64,000 bases of DNA, taken from positions 1 to 64,000 of the forward strand of contig NZ_JAKOIW010000018.1 of the NCBI RefSeq assembly GCF_022206305.1, read 5' to 3'. This document shows, piece by piece, positions 9,185 through 18,075 of this stretch. The notes under the pieces were generated by a model. It saw nothing but the letters and a program-made list of their open reading frames with translations. It did not search any database and was not told where the DNA came from. The translations under genes and the position numbers were made by a program. The stretch's first letter is position 1. The number at the start of each line of letters is the position of its first letter. The DNA is from Gordonia sp. 'Campus' (GTDB lineage: Bacteria; Actinomycetota; Actinomycetes; Mycobacteriales; Mycobacteriaceae).

Positions 9185-10531
9185 TCATGAGTCGGCGCGC
9201 GGTCGTGGGAGCCCCAGATTGTCCCGCAGCGTGGTGCCCTCGTAGTCGGTGCGATACACGCCCAGCTCCTGCAGCACCGGCACCACCTCGTCGACGAACC
9301 GGTCGAGTCCGCCGGGCACGATGTGGGGTACCAGGATGAACCCGTCCGCGACGTCGGCCTGCACGAAGTCGTTGATCGTGTGCGCGATGGTCTGTGGCGA
9401 ACCGACGAACGACTGGCGGCCGCTGACCTCGATGATGAGTTCGCGCGTCGTCAGGTTCTTCGCCTCGGCCAGGTCGCGCCATTCGCGCGCGACGGCCACC
9501 GGGTCGCGGTGCATACGTACGCTCGCGCGTCCCTTCGCGATCGTGTTCTCGCCGGGAACCGGATCCACCTGCGGCAGCGGACCGTCGGGGTCGTGGTCGG
9601 ACAGGTCGCGATTCCACAACTGCTCCAGGAATTTGATTGCCGTCTGGCCGCTGACCTGTTGCAGGCGCACTTCGTGGGCTTCTTCGGCGGCCTGGGCGTC
9701 GGTGTCGCCGACGACGAAGGTGGCGGCGGGTAGCACCAGCAGTTGTTCGGGGCGACGGCCATAGGAGTCGAGTCGCTGTTTCACGTCGGTGTAGAACGCC
9801 CGGCCGGCATCGTAGGTGGCGTGCCGGGAGAAGATGGCGTCGGCCGTGGCGGCCGCGAACTCCCGGCCGTCGCGGGAGTCCCCGGCTTGGAAGATGACCG
9901 GCCGCCCCTGTGGCGGACGAGGGGTCGGAAAGTGCCCACGGATGTCGAACTGTGAACTGGTGAAGTCGAATCCACCCGCCTCTTGACGAGCCAGGAACCG
10001 GCCGCTCTCGGCGTCGGCGACGACGTCGTCGTCGCGCCATGAGTCCCAGAGCGTTGCCGCTGCGGTGAGGAACTCCTTCGCGCGTGCGTACCGCTGGTCC
10101 TCGGGCAGGTAACCGCCCCGCCGGAAGTTCTCGCCGGTGAACTCATCCCACGAGGTCACCACATTCCAGGCCGCGCGTCCGGCGGACAGATGGTCGAGGG
10201 TCGCGAACTGCCGTGCGACGTCGACCGGTTCGTTGAAGGTCGAGTTGATGGTGCCGGTGAGGCCGATGTGGGTCGTCACCGCGGCCAGGGCCGACAGGGC
10301 AGTGAACGTGTCCGGGCGTCCGACCACGTCGAGGTCGTAGATCAACCCGTTCTGCTCGCGGAGACGCAGGCCTTCGGCGAGAAAGAAGAAGTCGAACTTC
10401 CCGCGCTCTGCGGTCTGTGCGAGATGGACGAACGAGGCGAACTCGATCTGACTGCCCGAGTCCGGGTCGCTCCACACCGTGGTGTTGTTGACCCCGGGGA
10501 AGTGCGCAGCGAGATGTACCTGTTTGGTCAT
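9185..10531 (-). CDS. NtaA/SnaA/DszA-family FMN-dependent monooxygenase
   Basis: A 448-residue luciferase-like (LLM) monooxygenase that would use FMNH2 and O2 from a separate reductase. Family marks are HFPGVNNTTVW near the N-terminus, RGKFDFFFLAEG, FATLDHLSAGRAAWNVVTS, the RYARAKEF...LWDSW block and the PPQGRPVIFQAGDS phosphate-binding region. Relatives oxidise nitrilotriacetate, sulfones or antibiotics, so the substrate is open. Its start codon overlaps the stop of the gene at 10528 (ATGA), so the two are translationally coupled. Its stop lies 2 bases from tRNA-Gln. Confidence 0.85.
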   Translation of the reverse strand: MTKQVHLAAHFPGVNNTTVWSDPDSGSQIEFASFVHLAQTAERGKFDFFFLAEGLRLREQNGLIYDLDVVGRPDTFTALSALAAVTTHIGLTGTINSTFNEPVDVARQFATLDHLSAGRAAWNVVTSWDEFTGENFRRGGYLPEDQRYARAKEFLTAAATLWDSWRDDDVVADAESGRFLARQEAGGFDFTSSQFDIRGHFPTPRPPQGRPVIFQAGDSRDGREFAAATADAIFSRHATYDAGRAFYTDVKQRLDSYGRRPEQLLVLPAATFVVGDTDAQAAEEAHEVRLQQVSGQTAIKFLEQLWNRDLSDHDPDGPLPQVDPVPGENTIAKGRASVRMHRDPVAVAREWRDLAEAKNLTTRELIIEVSGRQSFVGSPQTIAHTINDFVQADVADGFILVPHIVPGGLDRFVDEVVPVLQELGVYRTDYEGTTLRDNLGLPRPRADS

Positions 10532-11700
10532 GCGACACCGGCCCTTCCGGAGGCGAATCGGTTGGACGGACGGTCCAGGCCGAGATGGCCGCGCAGCGTC
10601 GACTCGGCGTACCGGGAGCGGAAGAGGTTGCGGCGCTGCAGTTCCGGTACGAGCTCTTGCGTGATCGAGCGCAGATCCTCGGACAAGGCGGCCGGGTGCA
10701 GACGGATTCCGCTGATTCCCTCCACCGCTGCCCAGCGCTCGATCTCGTCGGCGAGTCCGGTCGGTGTGTCGATGAAGACCGCACTGTCGGGTGTGAACGG
10801 TTCGCCGGCCCAGTCGTCGAGTTGCGCCCGGCGCCCTTCTGCCTCCGCGCGCGAGGCGGCGAGCACGACGAACAGGTCGACGAACAGCAGTGCAGGGTCG
10901 GCGATCTCGCGACCGGCGTCCGAATGGGCGGCACCCACGGCGTCCACCGCTCGCACGGCGTCATCGACATCGCGTGGGCTGATGAACCCGACGTCGGCAC
11001 CCCGCCCGATCACCCGCAGGTCGGTGGGATGTGCGCCGGTCGTGGCGATGACCGGCCGTCCCTGCGGTGGGCGCGGGGTGATGGCGGGGCCCCGCACCGA
11101 GAAGTGGTCCCCGGCGAAGTCGATGTGGTGCAGCTTGTCTCGGTCGATGAAGCGACCCGTTGCGACGTCGCGGATCTCGGCGTCGTCCTCCCATGAATCC
11201 CAGAGCAGTCCGAGCACGGTCGCGAAATCGAGGGCCTCGGACGCGAGATCGGCGAGCACCTTCGGGTCGTCGGGGAATCGTCGCCGACCGAAGAGAGCGG
11301 CCTCGCCTGGGTTCGCGGTCGTACGCAGCACGACGCCGGCACGGCCGTTGCTGACGAAATCGAGGGTCGCGATGGCCTTGGACACGTGGAACGGCTCGGT
11401 GTGCGTGGCGGTCGCCGTCGGGAGCAGCCCGATCGAGCGGGTTGTCGGTGCGAGACGGGAGGCGAGCAGCACCGAGTCCAGACCTCCGGTCGCCCGGTCG
11501 GTGCGGGGGCGCCCGCGGTGCAGGGCGAATGAGTCGGCGAGGGTGATGAAGTCGAGCAGACCGGCTTCGGCCTCCTCCACCAGGTTCTGCCAGTGCGCTG
11601 CCGTGGTGAGAGCGGTGCCCCGGGCCCGGGGTGTTCGCCACGCAGCCGGGTGAGAGCCGAAGCCGTCCAACGCAACAGCCAGGTGCAGGTGCTCGGCCAT
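10528..11700 (-). CDS. LLM class flavin-dependent oxidoreductase, NtaA-related
   Basis: A 390-residue protein of the bacterial luciferase superfamily, first gene of a two-gene unit with the NtaA/DszA-like gene. It shares the fold marks FHVSKAIATLDFVSNGRAGV, LLWDSWEDDAEIRD and RPPQGRPVIATTG with its neighbour but is shorter and diverged at the N-terminus. The frame reaches 11730. The ATG at 11700 is preceded by GGGAGGATTCG, so it is the better start. The pair may form a two-component system or act on successive intermediates. No transporter or flavin reductase adjoins. Confidence 0.8.
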   Translation of the reverse strand: MAEHLHLAVALDGFGSHPAAWRTPRARGTALTTAAHWQNLVEEAEAGLLDFITLADSFALHRGRPRTDRATGGLDSVLLASRLAPTTRSIGLLPTATATHTEPFHVSKAIATLDFVSNGRAGVVLRTTANPGEAALFGRRRFPDDPKVLADLASEALDFATVLGLLWDSWEDDAEIRDVATGRFIDRDKLHHIDFAGDHFSVRGPAITPRPPQGRPVIATTGAHPTDLRVIGRGADVGFISPRDVDDAVRAVDAVGAAHSDAGREIADPALLFVDLFVVLAASRAEAEGRRAQLDDWAGEPFTPDSAVFIDTPTGLADEIERWAAVEGISGIRLHPAALSEDLRSITQELVPELQRRNLFRSRYAESTLRGHLGLDRPSNRFASGRAGVA

Positions 11701-11879
11701 CGAATCCTCCCATGTCGTGTAGTCGTTCATCGTCGAGAACGGCGCTACGAGGAACGAGGATTCCGGGGGACGGGCATCGGATCGGGGTGGGTCAAACCCT
11801 TTCGTTATCCCGCGCGCCGCGCTTCGGTGATCAGGGTGACGCGTGTTCGGCGGAGGACTCGAGATGGTCGGGGAGAGGC

Positions 11880-13022
11880 ATGACAGGAAAAGAACCGATA
11901 CCGCTGTCGGTGCTCGACCTCGCCCCGGTCACCGAGGGGAGTGACGCCGCGACGGCGGTGCGGCGCAGCGTCGTCCTGGCCCGGCATGCCGAACGCCTGG
12001 GCTACCGGAGGTTCTGGCTCGCCGAACATCACTTCGTCGCGGTCGCCAGTTCGTCGACGACCACTCTCATCGGGCTGATCGCCGGCTCGACCGAGTCCAT
12101 CCGTGTGGGGTCGGCGGCGGTGCAGAGCGGATTGCACACCCCGGTGTCGATCGTGGAGGCATTCGGGACGATCGACGCGCTGTACCCCGGCCGGCTGGAC
12201 CTTGGTCTCGGTCGATCCGCTCAACGTCGCGCCGAGCTGTCGACCGCCGACCGGCAACCCGCACCCCGCGAGCCGGCACCCCGACAGCCCGATCAGATCG
12301 TCGACGGTCTGCTCATTCCGACGCCGTTCCCCGTCGAGTCGATCCTGACCGCGCCGCGGGTCGTCGCCGCGTTCGAGGCGTCGCAATTCGACGGTGCGTC
12401 ACCGCCGGATTTCGACGACGCCGTCGGTGACGTGCTCGCGCTCCTGGCGGGCGACTTCCATCACCACGACGTCGAACTGACCGCGGTGCCCGGGCGTGGC
12501 GCGGACGTGGCGGTATGGATCTTCGGGAGCAGCAAGGGACAGAGCGCCCAGACCGCGGGTGCGCGGGGCCTGCCGTTCGTCGCCAACTATCACGTCAGCC
12601 CGAGCACGGTCCTCGAGGCCGTCGAGGCGTATCGCAGTGCGTTCCGGCCGTCGCAGGTTCTGGCCGAACCCTATGTGGTCGTGTCCGCGGATGTCGTTGT
12701 CGCCGAGCATGAACCGACCGCACGTCACCGCGCGTCCACTTACGGGCACTGGGTGCACGGCATCCGCAGCGGGGCGGGCGCGCAACCGTATCCCGACCCG
12801 GACACAGCGCAACCCCTCGATGGCGATGCGCGGGTTCTCGTCGACGACCGGGTGAGCACCCAGTTCGTCGGTGATCCCGAGACCGTCGTGGACGGCCTGC
12901 GGACGCTCGCCCGGGTGACCGGCGCCGACGAGTTGCTGGTCACCAGCGTGACCCACGACTTCGACCATCGGCTGACGTCGCACGAACTGCTCGCCACCGC
13001 ATGGGGATTGGGAGGGCGGTGA
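11880..13022 (+). CDS. LLM class flavin-dependent oxidoreductase, MsnO8/YhbW-like
   Basis: A 380-residue luciferase-like oxidoreductase of the single-domain type. The N-terminus (IPLSVLDLAPV), the GYRRFWLAEHH block and FGTIDALYPGRLDLGLGR are the hallmarks of the alkanal-monooxygenase-like branch. A GGGGAGAGG ribosome site precedes the ATG. It is transcribed away from the pair at 9185-11700 across a 179-base divergent gap, so the three may share control. The function beyond flavin-dependent oxidation is not readable. Confidence 0.8.
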   Translation: MTGKEPIPLSVLDLAPVTEGSDAATAVRRSVVLARHAERLGYRRFWLAEHHFVAVASSSTTTLIGLIAGSTESIRVGSAAVQSGLHTPVSIVEAFGTIDALYPGRLDLGLGRSAQRRAELSTADRQPAPREPAPRQPDQIVDGLLIPTPFPVESILTAPRVVAAFEASQFDGASPPDFDDAVGDVLALLAGDFHHHDVELTAVPGRGADVAVWIFGSSKGQSAQTAGARGLPFVANYHVSPSTVLEAVEAYRSAFRPSQVLAEPYVVVSADVVVAEHEPTARHRASTYGHWVHGIRSGAGAQPYPDPDTAQPLDGDARVLVDDRVSTQFVGDPETVVDGLRTLARVTGADELLVTSVTHDFDHRLTSHELLATAWGLGGR

Positions 13023-13248
13023 CGTGACCGGTTTCGCGGCGGAGGGTTTCCGACCACGCGCGGGTGCGCGGTCGTCGATGAGCGCTGTGTTCGCCGGCAT
13101 CAGGCGCCACGTCGACGTCGATCTCCTCGCCGTCGGCGCGGCACTGCATCCCGAGGCGCCGCCTCTGGGTCTACCCCTCGAGACAGCAAGAACGGTCGGA
13201 CGCGGACAGCCCTCGTAGCCGGTTTGCGGTGGCACCATGGGGTTCCTC

Positions 13249-13267
13249 GGCGACGACGGTCGTCGCC
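13249..13267 (+). other. Small inverted repeat before PPOX gene
   Basis: GGCGACGA and TCGTCGCC are separated by 3 bases and lie 28 bases before the start codon at 13295. It could be an operator or a leader hairpin. The remaining 272-base gap (13023-13294) shows only one weak frame. Confidence 0.35.
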
Positions 13268-13294
13268 GGTGAACGGCCACGAGGAACTCCCACC

Positions 13295-13804
13295 ATGTAC
13301 GAGACCCCGGATGAACTCCACGAACTCCAGACGCTTCTCGATGCGTCGCTGTCCCGATCGACCGACCACCTGCGTTCCATCATCACCACCGAGAACACCG
13401 TCGACGCACCGCGATTGATCGAGATCCTGACCGGTATGCGGGTGCTCGCGCTCTCGACGGTGACCGCGTCGGGTGAGCCGAGGATCAGCGCTGTCGATGG
13501 CCACTTCCTCCACGGCAAGTGGGTGTTCGGGACCGCGCGCACCGCCGCGAAGGCCCGGCACCTCGCCGCCCGCCCGGCTGCCAGTGTCGCGCACATCCGA
13601 GGGGAGGAACTCGGGGTGTTCGCGCACGGGACCGTCGAGATTCTCAACCCGATCGATGGTGACCGCGCCGACGACTGGCCGGAATTGGTGGCGCACTTCA
13701 AAAAGACCTACGGAGACGACGCCTTCGACTGGGACGTCGAGGTCATCTACTTCCGGTTGCACCCGCACTGGATGACGGTCTACGCCCCGAACCCATCTCG
13801 TTGA
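13295..13804 (+). CDS. Pyridoxamine 5'-phosphate oxidase-fold flavoprotein
   Basis: A 169-residue split-barrel protein. GMRVLALSTVTASGEPRISAVDG followed by LHGKWVFGTARTAAKARHLA is the usual start of PPOX-like domains that bind FMN or F420. RPAASVAHIRGEELGVFAHG follows as the next strand pair, and the C-terminus ends in a Trp/Met-containing strand. The first 40 residues are helical. The ATG at 13295 follows GAGGAACTCC; a longer frame to 13229 has no support. The enzyme activity is unknown. The first unit of a 21-bp repeat array begins on its stop codon. Confidence 0.8.
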   Translation: MYETPDELHELQTLLDASLSRSTDHLRSIITTENTVDAPRLIEILTGMRVLALSTVTASGEPRISAVDGHFLHGKWVFGTARTAAKARHLAARPAASVAHIRGEELGVFAHGTVEILNPIDGDRADDWPELVAHFKKTYGDDAFDWDVEVIYFRLHPHWMTVYAPNPSR

Positions 13805-13904
13805 CTGTGCGTCCGATTTCGTCGAGCGTGCGTCGTATTTCGTTCGCCGTGCGCCCAATCACGTCGACCGTGCGTCGCACTTCGTTGACTGTGCGTCCCG
13901 ATCT
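13800..13904 (+). repeat. Left array of five 21-bp repeats
   Basis: Five imperfect units of exactly 21 bases start on the stop codon of the PPOX-fold gene. Each reads as a diverged GTCGACCGTGCGTC core followed by seven variable bases ending mostly in TTC. Two further decayed cores follow to about 13940. The direction is the same relative to this gene as the right array is to its own gene. Confidence 0.85.
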
Positions 13905-14000
13905 GCCCACTGTGCGGGACTCGTCACGTGTGCGCGGTCTCAGAACACCTCAGCTGCTTCGCACCGCCGAGCGAGCGGACGAGCCTGTCGCACAACCGAC

Positions 14001-14147
14001 GAGTACCGACGCACGGTCGACGGGGTCGGACGCACGGTCGACGGGGTCGGACGCACGGTCGACGGGGTCGGACGCACGGTCGACGGAAGCGGACGCACGG
14101 TCGACGTAACTGGACGCACGGTCGACGAAAATCGACGCACGGTCGAC
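14001..14147 (-). repeat. Right array of seven 21-bp repeats, inverted to the left array
   Basis: Seven contiguous 21-base units, each with the invariant core GTCGACCGTGCGTC when read on the minus strand, followed by seven variable bases (three units are identical). The array begins 2 bases past the stop codon of the gene at 14150. Together with the left array it forms a giant imperfect inverted repeat. The stretch 13905-14000 between them holds no gene. Confidence 0.9.
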
Positions 14148-14149
14148 GG

Positions 14150-15145
14150 TCAGTCCACCGGGACGATGAACCCCTCGTCCTTGAGCCAGTCGTAGGCGAC
14201 ATCGGCGGGGTCTGCGCCGTCGATGTCGATGAGGCCGTTGAGTTCTTGCATCAGCGGGTCGGTGAGCTTGGCCGAGACGGGGGCCATCAGCTCGGCGATC
14301 TTCGGGTTGGACTCGTTGAGGCCGCTGTTGATCACCACACAACCGCTGTAGGGGAGGAAGAACTTGCGGTCGTCCTCGAGCACGGTCAGGTCGAGGTTCT
14401 TGATGCGACCGTCGGTGGAGTAGACCATGCCGAAGTTGCACGGTTCGCTGCGCGCGGTCGAGGTGTAGACGACGCCGGAGTCCATCGTGGTGACATTGCC
14501 CTTGGGGACGCCGCCCGGGGCGCCGAGCGGGATGTCGTACGCCTTGAGCATCGGAATGAAACCGTCGGCACGCGAGAGGAATTCGTCGTTGATGCAGAAG
14601 GTTCGCTCAGACTCGGGCAGCTTTGCGATGTCGGACATTTTGGTGACGTTCAGGGCCTTGGCGGTCGGTGAGGCCGCGGCGAACGCATAGGTGTTGTTGA
14701 ACGACGCGGGCGGAAGCCATTCGACCCCGTTGGGGCGCTCGGCATCCCGCACCCGCTCCCACAACTGCTGCGGGTCGGCGATCGTCTCGGTCTCACCCAA
14801 ATAGGTCTGCCACGCCGTGCCGGTGTACTCCCACACGATGTCGGCGTCGCCGTTGAGGACGGCCTGACGAGACGACATGGAACCCGGTGCGTTGGTGAGG
14901 TCGTCGACGTCGGCGCCCGCGGCGGCCAGGTACGTCGCGGTGATCTTGCCCAGCAGGACCTGTTCGGTGAAGTTCTTCGACGTCACGGCGATCGACGTGC
15001 CTTCGAGGGGGCGTTCGCCACCGGGTAGCGAGGCCGCTCGGTACGTTCCGGAGGAACTCACGAGCCCGCACGCCGACAACATCATCAGCAGGGCGGCCGA
15101 CGCGGCGAGGACCGCGACCGGGCGGCCGGACTTCAACGCTCTCAT
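14150..15145 (-). CDS. proX: Glycine betaine/osmoprotectant ABC substrate-binding lipoprotein
   Basis: Extracytoplasmic receptor of a quaternary-amine importer. The 331-residue protein has a lipoprotein signal ending in LMMLSACG, then the OpuAC-like domain with TSKNFTEQVLLGKI, a conserved start of the choline/betaine-binding family, and NGDADIVWEYTGTAW. It is last in a four-gene operon; its ATG overlaps the upstream permease stop (ATGA). The frame continues far upstream as a shadow of the permease. The exact ligand (betaine, carnitine, choline, proline betaine) is not resolved. Confidence 0.9.
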   Translation of the reverse strand: MRALKSGRPVAVLAASAALLMMLSACGLVSSSGTYRAASLPGGERPLEGTSIAVTSKNFTEQVLLGKITATYLAAAGADVDDLTNAPGSMSSRQAVLNGDADIVWEYTGTAWQTYLGETETIADPQQLWERVRDAERPNGVEWLPPASFNNTYAFAAASPTAKALNVTKMSDIAKLPESERTFCINDEFLSRADGFIPMLKAYDIPLGAPGGVPKGNVTTMDSGVVYTSTARSEPCNFGMVYSTDGRIKNLDLTVLEDDRKFFLPYSGCVVINSGLNESNPKIAELMAPVSAKLTDPLMQELNGLIDIDGADPADVAYDWLKDEGFIVPVD

Positions 15146-15960
15146 GAGATCCCCCGTGGTGTGGCCGCGAGTTCGATCAGGCGGCCGAGCCAGTCGATCG
15201 TCATCGCCAGGAGGGCGACCAGGATCGCGCCGGCGACGAGCAGCTTGGGCAGGAACAGGGTGATCCCCGTGGTGATGACGGTGCCGAGGCTCGGGGCCCC
15301 GATGAACGTGCTCAGCGTCGCGGTGCCGACCAGGATCACCAGCGCGGTGCGCACGCCGTTGAGGATGACCGGTACGGCCAGCGGCAACTCGACCTGGACG
15401 AGCGTGCGGATCGCCGACAGCCCGATCCCGCGCGAGGCCTCGACCGTCCGTTGATCGACCTGACGGAGACCCACGATCGTGTTCTGCAGGATCGGCAGCA
15501 CCGCGTAGACGACCAGACCGACAACCGCGGTGTTGAAACCGGTGCCGAGCCAGAAGGTGAACAGCACCAGCAAACCGATGGCCGGTGCGGCCTGACCGAT
15601 GTTGGCGATGTTGACCGCGATGGGGTTCAGCCACCGCAATGACGGTCGGGTGAGCGCGATGCCCAGCGGAATGGCGATCAGGACGACGATGATCGTCGCG
15701 ACGAGCGTGAGCTGGATGTGATCTAGAATGGTGGCCCGCAATGCGGGCCACGCCATGGAGGCGCTCTCGGTGGTGGTGAAAGTCGTGTTCTGGTACCAGA
15801 TCAGGAATCCGACGCCGACGACGACGATCACGAGCGGTTCGAACCAGACGTCGATCGGGATGCGGGCGAAACGGCGTCGAAAACCGCTCGGGACCGATTC
15901 CGGTGCAGGCGGTTTCGAGGTCTCGGTGAGGCGCGCCTCCTCGGCGATGAAGCCCGTCAC
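15142..15960 (-). CDS. proZ: Osmoprotectant ABC transporter permease
   Basis: Inner-membrane subunit of 272 residues with a 40-residue cytoplasmic N-terminus, about six helices, and the EAA loop VDQRTVEASRGIGLS that docks on the ATPase. It starts with GTG overlapping the stop of the ATPase gene (GTGA). It is longer than the other permease of the operon because of one extra N-terminal helix with a periplasmic loop. Assignment of W versus Z names is by position only. Confidence 0.88.
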   Translation of the reverse strand: MTGFIAEEARLTETSKPPAPESVPSGFRRRFARIPIDVWFEPLVIVVVGVGFLIWYQNTTFTTTESASMAWPALRATILDHIQLTLVATIIVVLIAIPLGIALTRPSLRWLNPIAVNIANIGQAAPAIGLLVLFTFWLGTGFNTAVVGLVVYAVLPILQNTIVGLRQVDQRTVEASRGIGLSAIRTLVQVELPLAVPVILNGVRTALVILVGTATLSTFIGAPSLGTVITTGITLFLPKLLVAGAILVALLAMTIDWLGRLIELAATPRGIS

Positions 15961-17285
15961 CGGTCGGCGCTCGTCTCGGGTGTGCCCACCGGAGCTGCGC
16001 CGGCGTCGGTGGCGGACTCGAAGCCGGGCTCGTCATCGGCTGCGACGACCGGGGTCTCGACGGGGGCTGAGCCTTCGGCATGGTCGAGGTAGCCGACGTG
16101 ATCGTCGTCGTCGCGCACCGTGGCGAGTTGCCCGCGGATGGCCTCCATGACCGCGGCGATGTTCAGTGCGCCCACCACCGCGCCGCGACCGTCGGTGACG
16201 AGCACCCCGCCCTGACTGGTCGCGAGCATCGAATCGAGAGCGTCGTTGAGTGTCGAGGACTGCGCGACCACGGGGAGTCGTTGATCGAGATAATCCGAGA
16301 TCTCGGGCTTGGCCCGCACCTCGTCGATGGAGGGCCAGGCCCGCGGGCGGCCGTGCTGGTCCACCACCGCGACCCACTCCTCGCCGGCGGCCCGTGCGCG
16401 GGACACGACAGCGCCGGAGGGTTCGCCGACGTGGGCGGTGACGACATCGCGGATGTCGACGTCGCGGACGCGGGTCAGGGTCAGGTGGGCAAGCGTCGCA
16501 CCGGAACCCACGAATTCTTCGACGAAGGGGCTCGCCGGGTTCGCGAGGATCTCCTCGGGCGGGGCGAACTGTTCGATACGGCCGCCCTCGGACAGGATGA
16601 GCACCTTGTCGCCGAGCTTGGTCGCCTCCTCGAAGTCGTGGGTGACGATGACGATGGTCTTGGCGAGTTCGTGTTGGATCGCGATCAGCTTGTCCTGCAG
16701 GCGGGCTCGCGTGATCGGGTCGACGGCGCCGAACGGTTCGTCCATCAGCAGCACGGGGGGATCGGCGGCGAGTGCGCGCGCCACGCCGACGCGCTGCTGC
16801 TGGCCCCCCGACATGTCCTTGGGCAGGCGGTCGGCGAACGTCGCGGCGTCGAGACCGACGAGATCGAGCAGGTATTCGGTCCGTTCGGCGATGCGTTTCT
16901 TGTCCCACTTGAGAATCCGGGGGATCGCGCCGATGTTCTTGCTCACCGACCAGTGCGGGAAGAGCCCGCCGGACTGGATGACGTACCCGATGGATTGGCG
17001 CAGGCTGTCGGGGTTCTCGGCGGTGACGTCGCGGCCGCCGATGTAGATCCGGCCCTCGGTGGGCTCGATGAGCCGGTTGATCATCTTGAGCGTCGTCGTC
17101 TTACCGCAACCCGATGGTCCGACGAAGGCGACGATGTCACCGGCGTCGATCTCCAGATCGAGTCGGGCAACGGCGGGTTCGGACGAGCCGCGGTAGCGCT
17201 TCATCACGCCTTCGAGGCGGATCGACTCGCCGGTGACGTTGCGGCTCGTGGGGTCCGCAGGAGACGAGGTGGTGGAGTCGGTCAT
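15957..17285 (-). CDS. proV: Osmoprotectant ABC transporter ATPase with CBS domains
   Basis: Energises betaine-type uptake. The 442-residue protein carries Walker A GPSGCGKTT, Q-loop VIQSGGLFPH, signature MSGGQQQR, Walker B VLLMDEPFGAVD and the switch His in IVTHD. From about residue 275 two CBS domains follow, which in OpuA-type transporters sense ionic strength, then an acidic tail rich in Ala, Pro and Glu. Starts by ATGA overlap with the first permease. Activation by osmotic stress is inferred from the family. Confidence 0.92.
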   Translation of the reverse strand: MTDSTTSSPADPTSRNVTGESIRLEGVMKRYRGSSEPAVARLDLEIDAGDIVAFVGPSGCGKTTTLKMINRLIEPTEGRIYIGGRDVTAENPDSLRQSIGYVIQSGGLFPHWSVSKNIGAIPRILKWDKKRIAERTEYLLDLVGLDAATFADRLPKDMSGGQQQRVGVARALAADPPVLLMDEPFGAVDPITRARLQDKLIAIQHELAKTIVIVTHDFEEATKLGDKVLILSEGGRIEQFAPPEEILANPASPFVEEFVGSGATLAHLTLTRVRDVDIRDVVTAHVGEPSGAVVSRARAAGEEWVAVVDQHGRPRAWPSIDEVRAKPEISDYLDQRLPVVAQSSTLNDALDSMLATSQGGVLVTDGRGAVVGALNIAAVMEAIRGQLATVRDDDDHVGYLDHAEGSAPVETPVVAADDEPGFESATDAGAAPVGTPETSADR

Positions 17286-17926
17286 GAGAGTCCCTTGGAG
17301 ATGGTGAGTCGGCCGAGCAGAACCAGGAGTGCGTCGAAGACGAGGGCGATGATGACGATGAGAATGGTTCCGGCGAGCGCCATCTCGAGTGCATTGGCGC
17401 CGCCGAGGCGGGAGAGTCCGTTGAAGATCAACGAGCCGAGGCCGGGGCCGAGGACGTAGGCGACGATGGCCGCGACGCCGACGATCATCTGCGTCGAGAC
17501 CCTGATGCCGGTGAGGATGACCGGCCACGCGATCGGGAGCTCGACCGTCAGCAGGATGCGCCATCTCGAAAGTCCGATGCCACGGGCAGATTCGACCACC
17601 GATGGCGGGACCGAACGCAACCCGACCACCGCGTTGCCGATGACGGGCAGCGTCGCGAAGAACGCGAGCATCAGAAACGACGGTGTCACACCGAGTCCGA
17701 ACGGCACGATCAACAGGGCGAGCAGGGCGAGTGACGGAATGGTCAGTGCCACACGGCTCGACGTCAGGGTCAGCGCGCCGACCAGCGGAAGTCGGTACAC
17801 GACTGTGGCGATGAGGATCGCGACGAGGGTTCCGACCAAGACGGTCTGGAACGACAGCGAAGCGTGTTGGTAAGTCAGAAACGTGAGAGAGCGTGCGTTC
17901 TCGCTGATGTAGTCCCACAGTTGCAC
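17282..17926 (-). CDS. proW: Osmoprotectant ABC transporter permease, first gene of operon
   Basis: Permease of about 214 residues with five to six helices and the coupling loop VPPSVVESARGIGLS. The frame is open to a GTG at 17992. The GTG at 17926 follows GGGGATGGG at good spacing and gives the usual family length, so I prefer it. Its stop overlaps the start of the ATPase gene. It is divergent from the VKOR gene, and the 149-base gap should hold the operon promoter. Confidence 0.82.
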   Translation of the reverse strand: MQLWDYISENARSLTFLTYQHASLSFQTVLVGTLVAILIATVVYRLPLVGALTLTSSRVALTIPSLALLALLIVPFGLGVTPSFLMLAFFATLPVIGNAVVGLRSVPPSVVESARGIGLSRWRILLTVELPIAWPVILTGIRVSTQMIVGVAAIVAYVLGPGLGSLIFNGLSRLGGANALEMALAGTILIVIIALVFDALLVLLGRLTISKGLS

Positions 17927-18075
17927 TGTTGATGTCCCATCCCCGGCGCTCCCGCCCCCGGTGTCTGGATCGACATTACGCAGGGTTCGCACCGGACGCC
18001 GACATTTGGACCGATCCAGTGTGACTTCGACGCAGACCGAGCCGAACTCTCAGGTCGCGGTGTCATCCTGGAGTC

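Noticed and set aside
13024..13218. Small frame of 64 codons after the LLM gene at 11880-13022
   Set aside because: It starts with GTG one base after the LLM stop, but the product has no recognisable pattern, is rich in Arg/Gly/Pro as random GC-rich frames are, and has no conserved start signal.
13800..14147. CRISPR array
   Set aside because: The units are contiguous 21-mers with 7 variable bases, far too short for spacers, arranged in two opposed groups, and no cas gene is in the window.
13801..14202. Repeat-encoded frames on both strands (DARSTGS-type and PCVRPRR-type)
   Set aside because: They only arise because the repeat unit is 21 bases, a multiple of 3. They cross between the arrays and lack any ribosome site.
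14150..17918. Very long minus-strand frames (643 and 653 codons) suggesting permease-receptor and permease-ATPase fusions
   Set aside because: The upstream parts are out-of-frame shadows of neighbouring genes. The true starts are the ATGs at 15145 and 17285, which overlap the stops of the upstream genes.
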